From Hymenobacter montanus (GTDB lineage Bacteria; Bacteroidota; Bacteroidia; Cytophagales; Hymenobacteraceae), in contig NZ_JACXAD010000023.1 in assembly GCF_014699115.1 (NCBI RefSeq), positions 28,326-92,325 of the forward strand: a stretch of 64,000 nt of DNA, written 5' to 3'. Position numbers and translations under genes: made by a program. The notes beneath the pieces are model-generated. The model did not search any database. It was not told the origin of the DNA and worked only from the letters and a program-made list of their open reading frames with translations. Positions 41,858 to 51,388 of this stretch are shown here, one piece after another. Positions within the stretch are counted from its first letter, which is position 1; each line of letters begins with the position of its first letter.

Positions 41858-42481
41858 ATGGCCGAACCCAATTCTTCCGCCCCCGTTCTGGAAGCCGACC
41901 GCCTCCATCGCGCTTATACCTATGCGGCCTACCGCCAGCTCATCGACGAGTTGATGGCGCAAAACCGCACCACTGGCCCTACGCAGACCGAGCAAATCGT
42001 GCACTACGCGCGCCTGAACATCCAGCGCATGCAACGCCTGGATAAGACCATACACTTACTGCCCGAACTGCAAGCCGCCCTCAGTCAGCTTAGGCGGCCC
42101 TACGTCGGTCTGGTCCTCACCGAAGGCTGGTGCGGCGACGCGGCCCAGATTGTACCCGTATTCGAAGCTGTCGCGCAGGCCAGCCAGGGCCAGCTAAGCA
42201 CCCGCTACCTGCTCCGCGACGAAAACCTGGACCTCATGGACTGCTACCTCACCAACGGGGGGCGCTCCATCCCCAAGCTCATTGTCCTGCACGCCGACAC
42301 CCGGGTGGAAGTGGCAACCTGGGGGCCCCGCCCGGCCCCCGCGCAGGAGCTATTCATCCGCCTGAAGCGGGAGCAGGTGCCTTACGAGGAGTTCGCTACC
42401 CAGCTGCACGGCTGGTATGCCAAAGACCGCACCCTAAGCACTCAGCGTGAGCTGCTGGCTTTGTTGCAGGGCCTGCCCTAA
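41858..42481 (+). CDS. Thioredoxin family protein
   Basis: 207 residues from the ATG of MAEPNSSAPVLEADR (a TTG 9 bases upstream is less likely). A thioredoxin-like fold is centred on LVLTEGWCGDAAQIVPVFE (~90): the usual WCGPC is WCGDA, so only the first Cys remains. A cis-Pro is visible in GGRSIPKLIVLH. An N-terminal helical part of ~80 residues precedes it. With one Cys, it cannot do classical dithiol exchange. Single gene. Confidence 0.85.
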   Translation: MAEPNSSAPVLEADRLHRAYTYAAYRQLIDELMAQNRTTGPTQTEQIVHYARLNIQRMQRLDKTIHLLPELQAALSQLRRPYVGLVLTEGWCGDAAQIVPVFEAVAQASQGQLSTRYLLRDENLDLMDCYLTNGGRSIPKLIVLHADTRVEVATWGPRPAPAQELFIRLKREQVPYEEFATQLHGWYAKDRTLSTQRELLALLQGLP

Positions 42482-42487
42482 CTCGTT

Positions 42488-42547
42488 GGGGCCAGCTTCC
42501 AGTCAACCCACCCTCGTGTGAGGGTGGGTTGACTGGAAGCTGGCCCC
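42488..42547. repeat. Perfect 28-bp hairpin without T-tail
   Basis: Two 28-base arms, exact complements, around the loop GTGT, starting 7 bases after the thioredoxin-like stop. Outer ends are GGGGCCAGCTTCC and its complement. No T run follows, so it is not a classical terminator. Confidence 0.85.
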
Positions 42548-42610
42548 GATGTTGGCTTCGCGTGACTAGGTCGTGGCGGGGTTGCTGTCTTACCCCCTCA
42601 GTTATATTAT

Positions 42611-42656
42611 GCAGTCATACCGAACGCATCTGTTCGCTCGGTATGACTGCTTTTTT
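42611..42656. terminator. Terminator between convergent genes
   Basis: GCAGTCATACCGA and its complement (42611-42623, 42638-42650), with an inner CGAAC/GTTCG stem, then TTTTTT. Serves the plus-strand gene and, with the A-run weaker, perhaps the minus-strand gene. Confidence 0.8.
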
Positions 42657-42671
42657 GCGCTCTGGCACCGG

Positions 42672-43511
42672 CTAGTTCAATTTCACGGGGTCTAGGGTAG
42701 TCACCTGGCCGTTGACCACCACGATGCTGGCGCTAGCAGCCGGGTGGTAGGCCGGCTCGCCAGCGGGGGCCGTAGTGCTCGGGAAGAACTCCACGCGGTA
42801 GGTTCCGGCGGCCAGCCCACTGAGCTGGTACATGCCCGAAGCGTCGGCCGCGGTGCTCAGCGTATCGGGCCCGAGAATGGTCGAACGGATAGCTAAAATC
42901 TGGGGCTGGGCATTCGCCGGCGTCACCGTGCCGCGCAGGCCGCAGCGCAGGTCCTGGGCTACCACCCGAACGACGGGCTTCAGCAGGTAGCGCTCTTCTT
43001 TGTTGTCGCCTGCCTTCCAGCCGCCGCGCTGCACGATGGATTTAGCCACGTCGAAATCGAGCAGTAGCTGGAAAGTCACGTGCTGGCGCAGGGTTGCTTT
43101 TTCCAGCTTAAGCTTCACCCCGGAAGTAGCGCCACTAGGAGTCCTTAGCGGGTAGCGCTGCTCGTCGCGGCCCAGAACGTAGCTGCCGGGCCCCAGGATG
43201 AGGCGGATTTCTTTGAGGTCGCCGGGGGCGAAGTCGTCGCTTACTAGCAGCGACGACTTCCCGTTTACGTAGGCCAGTACGTTGATGGCCTGGGGCTGGA
43301 AGTTGAGCGTTTTCCAGCCGCCCTCTTCTTTCCCACACTTCTGGTTGACGGCAATCTGCTGGACATCCAGCACCACTTGCTGGAAGTCGCCGGGGGCGTC
43401 CATCAGGCGCACTTCGAGCCGGGCGGAGTTAGCAGCTTCATCGTTTTTGGCGCAGCCGGCCAGCCCTAGCAGGCCCGCGCACACCGCGGGAAATAATTGG
43501 ATAATTTTCAT
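42672..43511 (-). CDS. DUF4382 lipoprotein
   Basis: 279 residues with a lipobox (LLGLAGC, Cys ~20). The DUF4382 domain starts at once: ARLEVRLMDAPGDFQQVVLDVQQIAVNQ and LNVLAYVNGK (as INVLAYVNGKSSLLVSDDFAPGDLKEIRLILG). The C-terminal ~85 residues are a Cna-B/carboxypeptidase-regulatory-like repeat (CGLRGTVTPANAQPQ, GMYQLSGLAAGTYRVEFFP). It is probably anchored to the outer membrane; function unknown. Confidence 0.9.
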   Translation of the reverse strand: MKIIQLFPAVCAGLLGLAGCAKNDEAANSARLEVRLMDAPGDFQQVVLDVQQIAVNQKCGKEEGGWKTLNFQPQAINVLAYVNGKSSLLVSDDFAPGDLKEIRLILGPGSYVLGRDEQRYPLRTPSGATSGVKLKLEKATLRQHVTFQLLLDFDVAKSIVQRGGWKAGDNKEERYLLKPVVRVVAQDLRCGLRGTVTPANAQPQILAIRSTILGPDTLSTAADASGMYQLSGLAAGTYRVEFFPSTTAPAGEPAYHPAASASIVVVNGQVTTLDPVKLN

Positions 43512-43663
43512 AAAATAAATAGGGAAGAGGTAATAAAAAAATAGATGGGTAAGAATAATAATTGGCTCCGGAAAGAGCCACGCAGAATCCAGCGGAGGTA
43601 ATTAGGCCGTAGCCACAAAAAAAATAGCGATACTAAAAACGATAGTCTACCCGGTAAAGATAG

Positions 43664-43700
43664 TTATAAAATGGCCCGATAACTATAAAATTATCGGGCC
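43664..43700 (-). terminator. Terminator of the AsmA gene
   Basis: Minus strand: GGCCCGATAA and TTATCGGGCC form a perfect stem around an A/T loop, followed by ATTTTATAACT. About 40 bases past the AsmA stop. Confidence 0.75.
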
Positions 43701-43738
43701 AATGTCAACAATACTGCCAAGCTTATCCGGCGTGTTGC

Positions 43739-46700
43739 CTATCCTCCTTTCTTAGCCGAGTCGGCTGGTTGCGAGTCGGCGGGTTTGGGCTTGGGTTTGG
43801 GCTTGCCAAACAGGCCATTCAGGCCCTGGCCAATTTGGTTTCTCAGGCGGTTCTGCGCATCCAGCTTGGCTTTTTCGGCGGTGATGCGGGCCTTCTCCTC
43901 GGGGCTTAAGTCGGCGCCGTTGGCAGAGCGCCGGGCGGTGTCCGGCTGGCCTTGCTTCTTTTGCGCGAAGCCGAGCAGGGCGTCCGTAAGCTTGGTTTTC
44001 ACCACGTTGGTTACGATGGTTTTGCCCTGGTCTTTCACGCTGCCGCTGGTCAGCTTTACGTTGGGGCTGGTCACGGTGCCGCCAATGTTCAGGCCCAGGG
44101 TCACGCGGTCGGTCCCCTGAATGTCCTTCACACCCGTGAGTTGGGTGAGCTTGCTGCTGAAGGCGCTGCCGAGCTTACCGGTGGGCACGTTCAGGGCGGT
44201 AATGTAGGCCAGCGCGCCAGTAAGGCTGTTCGAGCCGCCAATAGTCATCTTCACGTCACCCACGGTCAGGTCGAACGGCTGCACCACCAGGCTGCCGTTC
44301 ACCAGGTTGGCGTTGATTTTCTTATCCACCACCACAATGGTTTTCAGCTCCGGCAGGGTGGTCAGCGACGCCATCTTAGTCATTACCTCCGATTGGTTTA
44401 TGGCCGCCCGCACAATGTCGAATACCCCCTTGCCGCTCAGCGTAGCCAGGTTAGGCAGCATGTCGGCCCCCATTTCGCCGCTCACCTTGAAGTTCGTTCC
44501 GAACACGCCCTCCACCTGGCTGGCTAACGGCACCAAGGTCTTAACAGTGTTAAAGGCTGAAAAGGCCTGCTGGAAATTCAGGTTCTTGATGTTCAGACCA
44601 AAGTCGAAGGTAGGGTGGGCCAGGTTCTTGCTGCTGTAGCTGCCGGTGGTGGCGAAGCTGCCGCCCAGGGTGTTGAAAGTCATGTTGCTGAGGGTCGCCA
44701 CTTGGTCGCGCACCGTTACGGTGCCCTGGGCGTTGGTCAGCTTGAGGTTATCGTAGGTCACGTTGTCCACGTGGCTGTTCAACACCAAATCGAAGTATTT
44801 GGGAATCTGCAGCACGCCGTTGGCCTTCGTCGGCGCCTTGGCCCCGGTAGCCGTGGGCTTGGCCGACACCTCGTCGACCATCCACTCGTTCACGTTGAAG
44901 TTGCGCGAGTTCACCGTCATCTTGCCCTTCAGGGCCTGGCCCGGCGTGAAGAGGTAGCCCAGGTAGTTGCTCACCGAGCCCGAAGCCGCGAAGTCCGAGC
45001 TGCCAGCCGTGCCGCTGAGGCTTTGCACCGCAATCTGGTTGTTGTTGAATGTAGCCGTGCCGCTGCTGATTTTCACGCCCTGCGGCAGGTCCTTGCTCTT
45101 ATAGGTTACGTTGGTGGCCTTCACCGTGCCGCTGGCTACCACGTTCTGGTAGCGGCCGGCTTCCACGTCGGCCATGTTGCCCTTCGCCGCGATGTCGCCG
45201 GCTACCCGGCCGGTCACGGTCATGTCCTTCAAGGGGAAAATTTTGGTGATTTTGGTCAGGTCCACTGCGCCGCGCACGTCGGCATCGAATACCGGCTGGT
45301 CGATGTTGCGCGCCGTGAGACGGCCCTCCAGGGACTCTCCCTCCAGCACCATCCGAAACTGTGGCAGGTTGATTTGCGTGTCGTTCACCTGGCCGGTGGT
45401 GTTCACCACGGTGCCATTGAGGTTGATGTTCTCAATCGGGGCCGGGAACTTAGCCGACTTCACGAAAGCATCGGTCAGGCGGATGGCCGCGTTCACTACC
45501 GGCATCTGGGTTTTGGAATAAACGCCCTGGGCCGTGCCATCCACGAACAACTGCCCGCGCATGGCCAGGTCCTTCACCGGGTACACTTTCAGGGCCTCGG
45601 CCAGGTTCACATTGGCTTTCACGCGGCCGTCCACCTTCATCGGGGCCAGCCCATCGATGCTCACGTTGCCATCCACCGGGTTCGGGCCCAGGTCCAGGTG
45701 AAACTGCGGGATGTTCACCTTCACGTTGTCGGTGATGCCCGAGGGGTTGTCGACCTGCATTTTCAGGTTGATGTTTTTGGCGGCCTGCGGCAAATCGGGA
45801 TATTGAAACCGGCCGTTGGTTACCACTAGGTTCACGCCGTAGCCGGGCATACGCTGGGCATTCTGGGTGCCTTTGTAGTAGCCATCGAAAGCCACCTTGC
45901 CTCCAGTTTCGATGTTCTTGAATTTCTCGGTGAATACCCCCGGCACCAGGCTCAGCAGGGTTTTGAAATCCGCTTCCAGTGCCTTGAACGTGATGTCGTA
46001 GGTGATGTCGGTGGCGTTCGGCAGCCCAATGGCCCCGGTGAAGCTGAACGGAAAATCGTTGAGCTTAATCTTGTTGTCCTTGAACGTGTACAGGCTTTTG
46101 TTCAGGTCCATGTTCATCGTCACGTCGGCGCTGAGCTGTTTGTCGGTCACGTAGGCCACGTTGTTGTAGACCATGTCGAGGTCGGTAGCAGTCGTTTCCG
46201 AGCGCATGTCGAACACATTGCTGGCGAAGTCGCCGCTGCCGCTGTGGTTCACGCCCCGCGCTTCCATGCGGAAAGGCAGGGTCAAGTCTTCGTAGCGCAA
46301 GTGGGCCCCGGTCATCTTCCACCCCTTGATGGCCAGGTTTACCTGCGTGGTATCCTGGCCCTTGGCGGCGGCCGCCGAGTCCGAAATCATCACGTCCCAG
46401 CTTGCTAAGCCACTTTTCAGCCGCCGCAGGCTCAGGTCGGGTCGTTCCAGTTCCACCGATTTAATGTCGATTTGCCCGCCGCGCACCACGCTCATCACGT
46501 CGAGCCCAACCCGCAGGCTGGGCAGGTAAGCCAGCGTGTCGCGGCTGAACGAGTCCAGGCCAATCACGCGCAAGTCGCGGATGTTCAGCGTCATGTCCGG
46601 GAACGAACGCAGCAGGCTCACGTCTATGTCGGCCGGGTTATACTGCACCTTGGCCCGCACGCGCTGGGCAATCTGCTTATCGGCCAGGGCCCGTAGCTTA

Positions 46701-46783
46701 TCCTTAAACAGCACCGGCGCCAGGGCTACGGCAGCGACCAGCACCACCAAAAACACGACAACACCCAACAAGATTTTTCGCAT
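43739..46783 (-). CDS. AsmA family inner-membrane protein
   Basis: 1014 residues. One N-terminal membrane helix (ILLGVVVFLVVLVAAVALAPVLF) and an AsmA start (RVRAKVQYNPADIDVSLLRSFPDMTLNIRDLRV). The long middle is repetitive beta structure (about 30-residue units such as VDGNVSIDGLAPMKVDGRVKANVNL), as in AsmA/TamB proteins that bridge the envelope and are implicated in lipid transfer. The C-terminal AsmA_2 region (LSGKGVFDIVRAAINQSEVM) is followed by a charged Lys/Pro tail. Length is normal for Bacteroidota. Single gene. Confidence 0.9.
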   Translation of the reverse strand: MRKILLGVVVFLVVLVAAVALAPVLFKDKLRALADKQIAQRVRAKVQYNPADIDVSLLRSFPDMTLNIRDLRVIGLDSFSRDTLAYLPSLRVGLDVMSVVRGGQIDIKSVELERPDLSLRRLKSGLASWDVMISDSAAAAKGQDTTQVNLAIKGWKMTGAHLRYEDLTLPFRMEARGVNHSGSGDFASNVFDMRSETTATDLDMVYNNVAYVTDKQLSADVTMNMDLNKSLYTFKDNKIKLNDFPFSFTGAIGLPNATDITYDITFKALEADFKTLLSLVPGVFTEKFKNIETGGKVAFDGYYKGTQNAQRMPGYGVNLVVTNGRFQYPDLPQAAKNINLKMQVDNPSGITDNVKVNIPQFHLDLGPNPVDGNVSIDGLAPMKVDGRVKANVNLAEALKVYPVKDLAMRGQLFVDGTAQGVYSKTQMPVVNAAIRLTDAFVKSAKFPAPIENINLNGTVVNTTGQVNDTQINLPQFRMVLEGESLEGRLTARNIDQPVFDADVRGAVDLTKITKIFPLKDMTVTGRVAGDIAAKGNMADVEAGRYQNVVASGTVKATNVTYKSKDLPQGVKISSGTATFNNNQIAVQSLSGTAGSSDFAASGSVSNYLGYLFTPGQALKGKMTVNSRNFNVNEWMVDEVSAKPTATGAKAPTKANGVLQIPKYFDLVLNSHVDNVTYDNLKLTNAQGTVTVRDQVATLSNMTFNTLGGSFATTGSYSSKNLAHPTFDFGLNIKNLNFQQAFSAFNTVKTLVPLASQVEGVFGTNFKVSGEMGADMLPNLATLSGKGVFDIVRAAINQSEVMTKMASLTTLPELKTIVVVDKKINANLVNGSLVVQPFDLTVGDVKMTIGGSNSLTGALAYITALNVPTGKLGSAFSSKLTQLTGVKDIQGTDRVTLGLNIGGTVTSPNVKLTSGSVKDQGKTIVTNVVKTKLTDALLGFAQKKQGQPDTARRSANGADLSPEEKARITAEKAKLDAQNRLRNQIGQGLNGLFGKPKPKPKPADSQPADSAKKGG

Positions 46784-47126
46784 AGCTAAATTTACATGAG
46801 TTACTCCTTACTCTAAACAAAGGTAAAGCCGCTGAACGACGTGCCTCACGCTTTACTAATACCCAGTGGCTTTGTTACAAGGTAGCCTCTTCAGCAGCTG
46901 GGGTACTAGTCAGTGCAGCTACCCTGCTTTATTCAAATTTATTCAAAAGCATTTCCGGGCGCGGTTTCGGGGTCAGTACACCCGGGGCGAACGGAGAAGG
47001 CCGGGCCATGAACCATCGTTTCGGCCGGAGCGTGCCGAACGAGGATGAAACTGTTTACCCTGATCTGGTTGTATCGGGCCGTACATTCGCCCGGCCGGAC
47101 GCACCAAACTGCGCACCGGTGGCGTT

Positions 47127-48188
47127 ATGTCGCTCATTATGCCAGTGCTCTGCCCCACCTTGTTCGCCAGAACGCGACGCCAACTCGCGGCCGCAGCTTG
47201 CTTGTTGCTCAGCACTTTTTCGGAGGCCAGGGCCCAGGACGTCTTTTTTTCCCAGCCGTTCGCGACCCGCTTGCACAGCAACCCTGCCTTTACGGGGCTG
47301 GTCGACGACTACAGCGTCACGCTCGGTTACCGCAACCAGTTTCCTACCCTGGCCGGTTCCTTCGTCAGCAGCCAGGTAGCGGCGGACCTGCGCCTCCCCA
47401 CCCCGGGCCAGCACCACGCCTTCGGGCTGCTCCTCAACCAGGACCGCACCGGGGCCGTGGGATACACCCGCCTGGAAGTGGGGGCTCTTTATGCCTACCA
47501 TACCCGCCTTACGGAGCAGCTGGCCCTGAGTGGCGGCTTGCGGACCAGCTACGGCCGGCAGCGCGTGGGCTACGACAATTTTGTATTCGGCGACCAGATA
47601 TCGGAAGATGGCCGCGTAGTTGGCCCCACCGCCGAGACCCTCGACTTTCCGCCCGTTAACTACCTCAGCTTAGGCACTGGAGTGGTGCTCTATTCCGAGC
47701 AGGGCTGGGTGAGCGTGGCGGGCCAGCACCTCAACCAACCTGCTTTAGGCTTTCGGCGGCAAAGCCAGCTTCCCCTGCTGCTGAGCCTCTCGGGGGGATA
47801 TAAATTCTTTGCGGTTAAGCCCGAGGGCGTGGCCACTCGCGAGTTGAGCTACACGCCCGTGGCGGCCTATACCCGGCAGGGGGGCTCGCAGCGGCTTGAA
47901 ACCGGCTTGTACGTCACCAGCTCGCCGGTGACGCTCGGGGCCTTGTACCGCAATATTTTTGCGCTCGGCGGCGTTGACGCGCAACACGTGCTAGCCGTTG
48001 TGGCGGGCGTCCAAGCGGGCAGCTTACGCTTGGGCTACAGCTACGATGTGGGCCTGAGCCGCCTGAGTGCCGACTTAGGCGGTGCCCACGAGGTAACCCT
48101 GGCCTTGCGCGCCTTCGACCGTTTAGAAAACGCCCATCGCCGCCTAAAAAGACGCGTTTATCCGACGGTTCCTTGTCCGACATTCTAA
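47127..48188 (+). CDS. PorP/SprF family T9SS outer-membrane protein
   Basis: 353 residues with a signal peptide ending near residue 37 (EARAQ). The mature start DVFFSQPFATRLHSNPAFTGLVDDYSVTLGYRNQFP is the family hallmark. Beta strands follow through the barrel (YTRLEVGALYAYHTRL; LSLGTGVVLYSEQGWVSVAGQH; RLGYSYDVGLSRL). PorP-type barrels work with the type IX secretion system and gliding. The next gene, 69 bases on, is a GldJ/GldK-type lipoprotein, which fits. Confidence 0.93.
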   Translation: MSLIMPVLCPTLFARTRRQLAAAACLLLSTFSEARAQDVFFSQPFATRLHSNPAFTGLVDDYSVTLGYRNQFPTLAGSFVSSQVAADLRLPTPGQHHAFGLLLNQDRTGAVGYTRLEVGALYAYHTRLTEQLALSGGLRTSYGRQRVGYDNFVFGDQISEDGRVVGPTAETLDFPPVNYLSLGTGVVLYSEQGWVSVAGQHLNQPALGFRRQSQLPLLLSLSGGYKFFAVKPEGVATRELSYTPVAAYTRQGGSQRLETGLYVTSSPVTLGALYRNIFALGGVDAQHVLAVVAGVQAGSLRLGYSYDVGLSRLSADLGGAHEVTLALRAFDRLENAHRRLKRRVYPTVPCPTF

Positions 48189-48257
48189 TTTTTTGTACTA
48201 TTGTATCCTAATTGCCTTAGGTGAACTCTCTGACCTCATCTCCACTTTAACTTTGTT

Positions 48258-49508
48258 ATGAAATTGACTAACCATCTGTGTTTGGCCGTAGTGGGCCTCG
48301 TAACCTTGGCCAGTTGTGGCAAAGGCGGGCAACGCACTGCTACCAATCCCGGAAAATATTCTTCCACTACCGGGTTAGAATATAACACCGAGAAGGGGAT
48401 GACCGTGGCCAACTTCAAGAAAATACCCGAAGGCCCCGGCCTGGTGTTCATCGAAGGAGGTCGTACGGTGCTCGGCACGCAGGAAGAAGACGTAACCATG
48501 TCGCACGATAACATTGAGCGCACGGTTACCATTGCATCTTTCTACATGGACGAGGCGGAGGTAGCCAACATCCACTGGCTTGAATATCTGCACTACATTC
48601 GCCAGGACTCGGCCGAGGAGTTCTATAAGTCGGCCCTGCCCGACACCACCGTGTGGGCCCGCGATTTGTCGTTTAATGACCCCTACGTAACTTATTACCT
48701 GCGTTACCCTGGCTTCCGCTACTTCCCCGTGGTGGGCGTGAGCTGGCTGCAAGCCGACGACTACTGCACGTGGCGCACGGCCAAAGTAAACGAGCGCTTG
48801 GCCGAAGATGGCGACAGCAAGTCAAGTGGTAAAAAACGCGGTAAGAAGAAAGACGCCGCTGCCGCAGGCGCTGGGGCCGAGGGCACTACCGGCGAGAGCA
48901 AAACCGTGATTGCCATTGAGAACGGCAACACGCTGCCTAACTACCGCCTCCCCACCGAAGCGGAGTGGGAGTTCGCCGCGCTGGCTCTTGTGGGCACCCA
49001 GGAAGTCGGCAACGAGAACCAGGAGGAGAAGCGTATCTACCCCTGGAATGGCAAATCGACCCGTAATCCCTACGGCCGCAAGATGGGCCAGTTCCTGGGC
49101 AACTTCAAGCGGGGCCGCGGCGACTACGCCGGTATCGCGGGCAGCCTGAACGATGGCGCCATGATTACCGAGTACATCTACTCGTACCCGCCCAACGACT
49201 ACGGCCTCTACAACATGGCTGGCAACGTGAACGAGTGGGTGCAGGATGTGTACCGCCCGCTTTCCTTCCAGGATGTGGAAGACCTGAACCCCTTCCGCCG
49301 CAATGGCGTGGGTGACCCGGCCGATAAGTATGACAAGAAAGGCTACCAGTCGCTGATCGATGACCACGTGCGCGTGTACAAAGGCGGCTCGTGGCGCGAT
49401 GTGGCCTTCTGGCTGTCGCCTGGCACCCGCCGCTTCATGGCTGAGGATTCGGCTACGGCCACCATCGGCTTCCGCTGCGCGATGATCAACGCCGGCTCGA
49501 ACAAGTAA
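48258..49508 (+). CDS. GldJ/GldK-like SUMF1-fold lipoprotein (T9SS)
   Basis: 416 residues with a lipobox (TLASC, Cys ~20). The formylglycine-generating-enzyme (SUMF1) fold is clear: FIEGGRTVLGTQEED, FYMDEAEVANIHWLEYL, NYRLPTEAEWEFAAL, GLYNMAGNVNEWVQDVYRP and RVYKGGSWRDVAFWL, ending TIGFRCAM. GldJ and GldK keep this fold without the enzyme activity and form a ring of the type IX secretion machine. A Lys/Ala-rich insertion (KSSGKKRGKKKDAAAAGAG) lies at ~192-215. Whether it is GldJ or GldK is not decided: gldL, gldM and gldN do not follow. Confidence 0.85.
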   Translation: MKLTNHLCLAVVGLVTLASCGKGGQRTATNPGKYSSTTGLEYNTEKGMTVANFKKIPEGPGLVFIEGGRTVLGTQEEDVTMSHDNIERTVTIASFYMDEAEVANIHWLEYLHYIRQDSAEEFYKSALPDTTVWARDLSFNDPYVTYYLRYPGFRYFPVVGVSWLQADDYCTWRTAKVNERLAEDGDSKSSGKKRGKKKDAAAAGAGAEGTTGESKTVIAIENGNTLPNYRLPTEAEWEFAALALVGTQEVGNENQEEKRIYPWNGKSTRNPYGRKMGQFLGNFKRGRGDYAGIAGSLNDGAMITEYIYSYPPNDYGLYNMAGNVNEWVQDVYRPLSFQDVEDLNPFRRNGVGDPADKYDKKGYQSLIDDHVRVYKGGSWRDVAFWLSPGTRRFMAEDSATATIGFRCAMINAGSNK

Positions 49509-49547
49509 GAACTATAGATTTAGCTAAGGACTGAAACCGATTTTGTG

Positions 49548-49601
49548 GTTTCATCCATAAAAAAGGCGGCTCTCGAAGGCCGCCTTTTTTATGGATGAAA
49601 C
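49548..49601 (+). terminator. Strong terminator of the T9SS pair
   Basis: A 23-bp perfect stem around TCTCGAAG; the inner part AAAAAAGGCGGC/GCCGCCTTTTTT carries the T run. Confidence 0.85.
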
Positions 49602-49705
49602 TTTTATCTTCCAGGTATTCAATTGACTGTTTTCATTTCTCTATCATAAAATCAAACCGCTGAAATTCAGTAGAATTCTATCAAAACGTGTTCGAGTAGG
49701 AGACG

Positions 49706-50401
49706 CTAGGCACAGGCGATGGTGGCGAGGCTAACCTCAGCGGCCCCCGCAGCCAGCAAGGCAGCCGCGCAAGCTTCCAGAGTTGCTCCAGTAGTCAGTA
49801 CATCGTCGACCACCAGAATACGCTGGCCCACGATGGCAGCGGAGTTTTCTACCTCAAATACGGTGGCCACGTTGGCCCAGCGTTGCGCACGGTTCTTCCT
49901 GGTTTGGGTTTTGGTGTCGGCCTTGCGGTGCAGGGTAGTGGTGTTCCAGGGGAGTTGCAGGCCGGTGGACAGACCGCTGGCGAAAGCGGCGGCTTGGTTG
50001 TAGCCCCGCTTGGCCAGCTTGCGCGGGTGCAGTGGCACCGGCACAATGAGGTCGAAGTCGGCGGCCAGCCCCGCGGCTTGAAGCTCGGCGGCGTAGAGCT
50101 GACCGAGGGCCGTGCCCACGTCGCGCTGGCCCTGGTACTTAAGCTCGTGCAGCAAGTTCTGCACCCGCCCCCGGCGCACGAAGTGGAGATAGCTCAGGGT
50201 GTGGCGCACGGGCAGCCGGCCCCAGAAGCGCCGGCTCAAGGGGTTTTGCTCGGGTGGCAGCCGGTGAAAATCGGTGTACGGCAGCTCGGCCCGACAGCCG
50301 GTGCAAAGGTGGTTTTCGCCCCGCACCAACGGCTCGCGGCAGGCCAGGCAGAGGCGCGGGAAAACCAGGCCCACAAAATCATCCCACAGGGAACGGAGCA
50401 T
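49706..50401 (-). CDS. ComF family phosphoribosyltransferase-like protein
   Basis: 231 residues. The N-terminal zinc-ribbon has CLACREPL and CTGC (LCLACREPLVRGENHLCTGC), and the PRPP-binding loop is ILVVDDVLTTGATLEAC (~195-211). LKYQGQRDVGTALG and KLAKRGYNQAAAFA are typical ComF motifs. ComF is linked to uptake of DNA in competent bacteria. Convergent with the T9SS pair. Confidence 0.93.
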   Translation of the reverse strand: MLRSLWDDFVGLVFPRLCLACREPLVRGENHLCTGCRAELPYTDFHRLPPEQNPLSRRFWGRLPVRHTLSYLHFVRRGRVQNLLHELKYQGQRDVGTALGQLYAAELQAAGLAADFDLIVPVPLHPRKLAKRGYNQAAAFASGLSTGLQLPWNTTTLHRKADTKTQTRKNRAQRWANVATVFEVENSAAIVGQRILVVDDVLTTGATLEACAAALLAAGAAEVSLATIACA

Positions 50402-50616
50402 GCGTTGAGGAGCTTAGGTACTTATCTGAAAGGGCCGAGGCCTGAAAGGTAGAATGGCCGTAGCGAGCGGACCGCAGGATGGCCCAAAAGGCCGTTCTTT
50501 GTGCGTTTTACTAGTCGGGCCTGCAGCGGAGGCTTCCACCGGCCCCGCATCCGCCAGCCAAGCTACGCCGAAGCACCTGCATTTCGCAGCGCCCGACACC
50601 ATCAGCACTACTAAAA

Positions 50617-50997
50617 ATGTCTCAAGTAAGCGATTTCAACGAGTACCGTCAGCGGATGAACGCAACCATCCTGGCGGCCGACAACAAGGTTATCAAGCGG
50701 TTCTTCAACCTCGATACTAACACGTACGCACCGGGCGCCCTCGACGTAAAAACCAAGGAGATGCTGGGCCTGGCCTGCTCCATGGTGCTGCGCTGCGACG
50801 ACTGCATCAAGTATCACCTCGGCAAATGCTTCGAGGAAAAGCTCACCGATGAGGAGATTTACGAGGTGTTTGCCATTGCCAACATCATCGGGGGCAGCAT
50901 CGTCATCCCGCACTTTCGCCGCGCCGTGGAGTATTGGGAAATTCTGAAAACCGAGGCCGTGACGCCCGCGCCACCCCACGCTGAACACGCGGCATGA
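50617..50997 (+). CDS. Carboxymuconolactone decarboxylase (AhpD-like) family protein
   Basis: 126 residues. The CMD fold with the CxxC redox-type motif CDDCIKYHLGKCFEEKLTDEEIYEVF (~53-78), including the following His. LDVKTKEMLGLACSMVLRC leads into it. Members act as alkylhydroperoxidase partners or unknown redox proteins. The next gene starts 4 bases before its stop (ATGA). Confidence 0.9.
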   Translation: MSQVSDFNEYRQRMNATILAADNKVIKRFFNLDTNTYAPGALDVKTKEMLGLACSMVLRCDDCIKYHLGKCFEEKLTDEEIYEVFAIANIIGGSIVIPHFRRAVEYWEILKTEAVTPAPPHAEHAA

Positions 50998-51365
50998 GCG
51001 AGGATGTCAACTCCGTCGAGCACCCCGAAAGCGAGGCCGACTTCGAAGCGCGGTGGGAAGCCCTGATGCAGCAGATGCAGGCCCGCTTCGGCAAGCGGCC
51101 CGACCTGAACGCGCTGCTGCTGCTCATCGGCGTGCAGGAGCTGAACCAGGGCGTTACCGCCTTCACCAAGGAGCAAAAGCAGGACCTGATGCACATCGCC
51201 ACCTGCCGGCTCTTCAGCCTCAGCGGCCACTACGAGCTCGAACGACTGGACGAGGACGGCTGGCCCCACTACAAGCTGCTGCGCCCCGTGCCCTTCGCCA
51301 ACCTAAAAGAGCAGGAACGCATGCTGAAGTGGCACGTGCTGGAGTACTTCGCGCTGGAAGAGTAG
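50994..51365 (+). CDS. Conserved hypothetical protein
   Basis: 123 residues, acidic, no signal peptide, mostly helical (FEARWEALMQQMQARFGKRPDLNALLLLIGVQELN, then KEQKQDLMHIATCRLFS). A short conserved-looking C-terminal part follows (YELERLDEDGWPHYKLLRPVPF). It overlaps the AhpD-like gene by 4 bases, so the two are co-translated. I recognise the shape from Bacteroidota but know no function. Confidence 0.75.
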   Translation: MSEDVNSVEHPESEADFEARWEALMQQMQARFGKRPDLNALLLLIGVQELNQGVTAFTKEQKQDLMHIATCRLFSLSGHYELERLDEDGWPHYKLLRPVPFANLKEQERMLKWHVLEYFALEE

Positions 51366-51388
51366 CGCCATTCCAAGGTCGACAGCCC

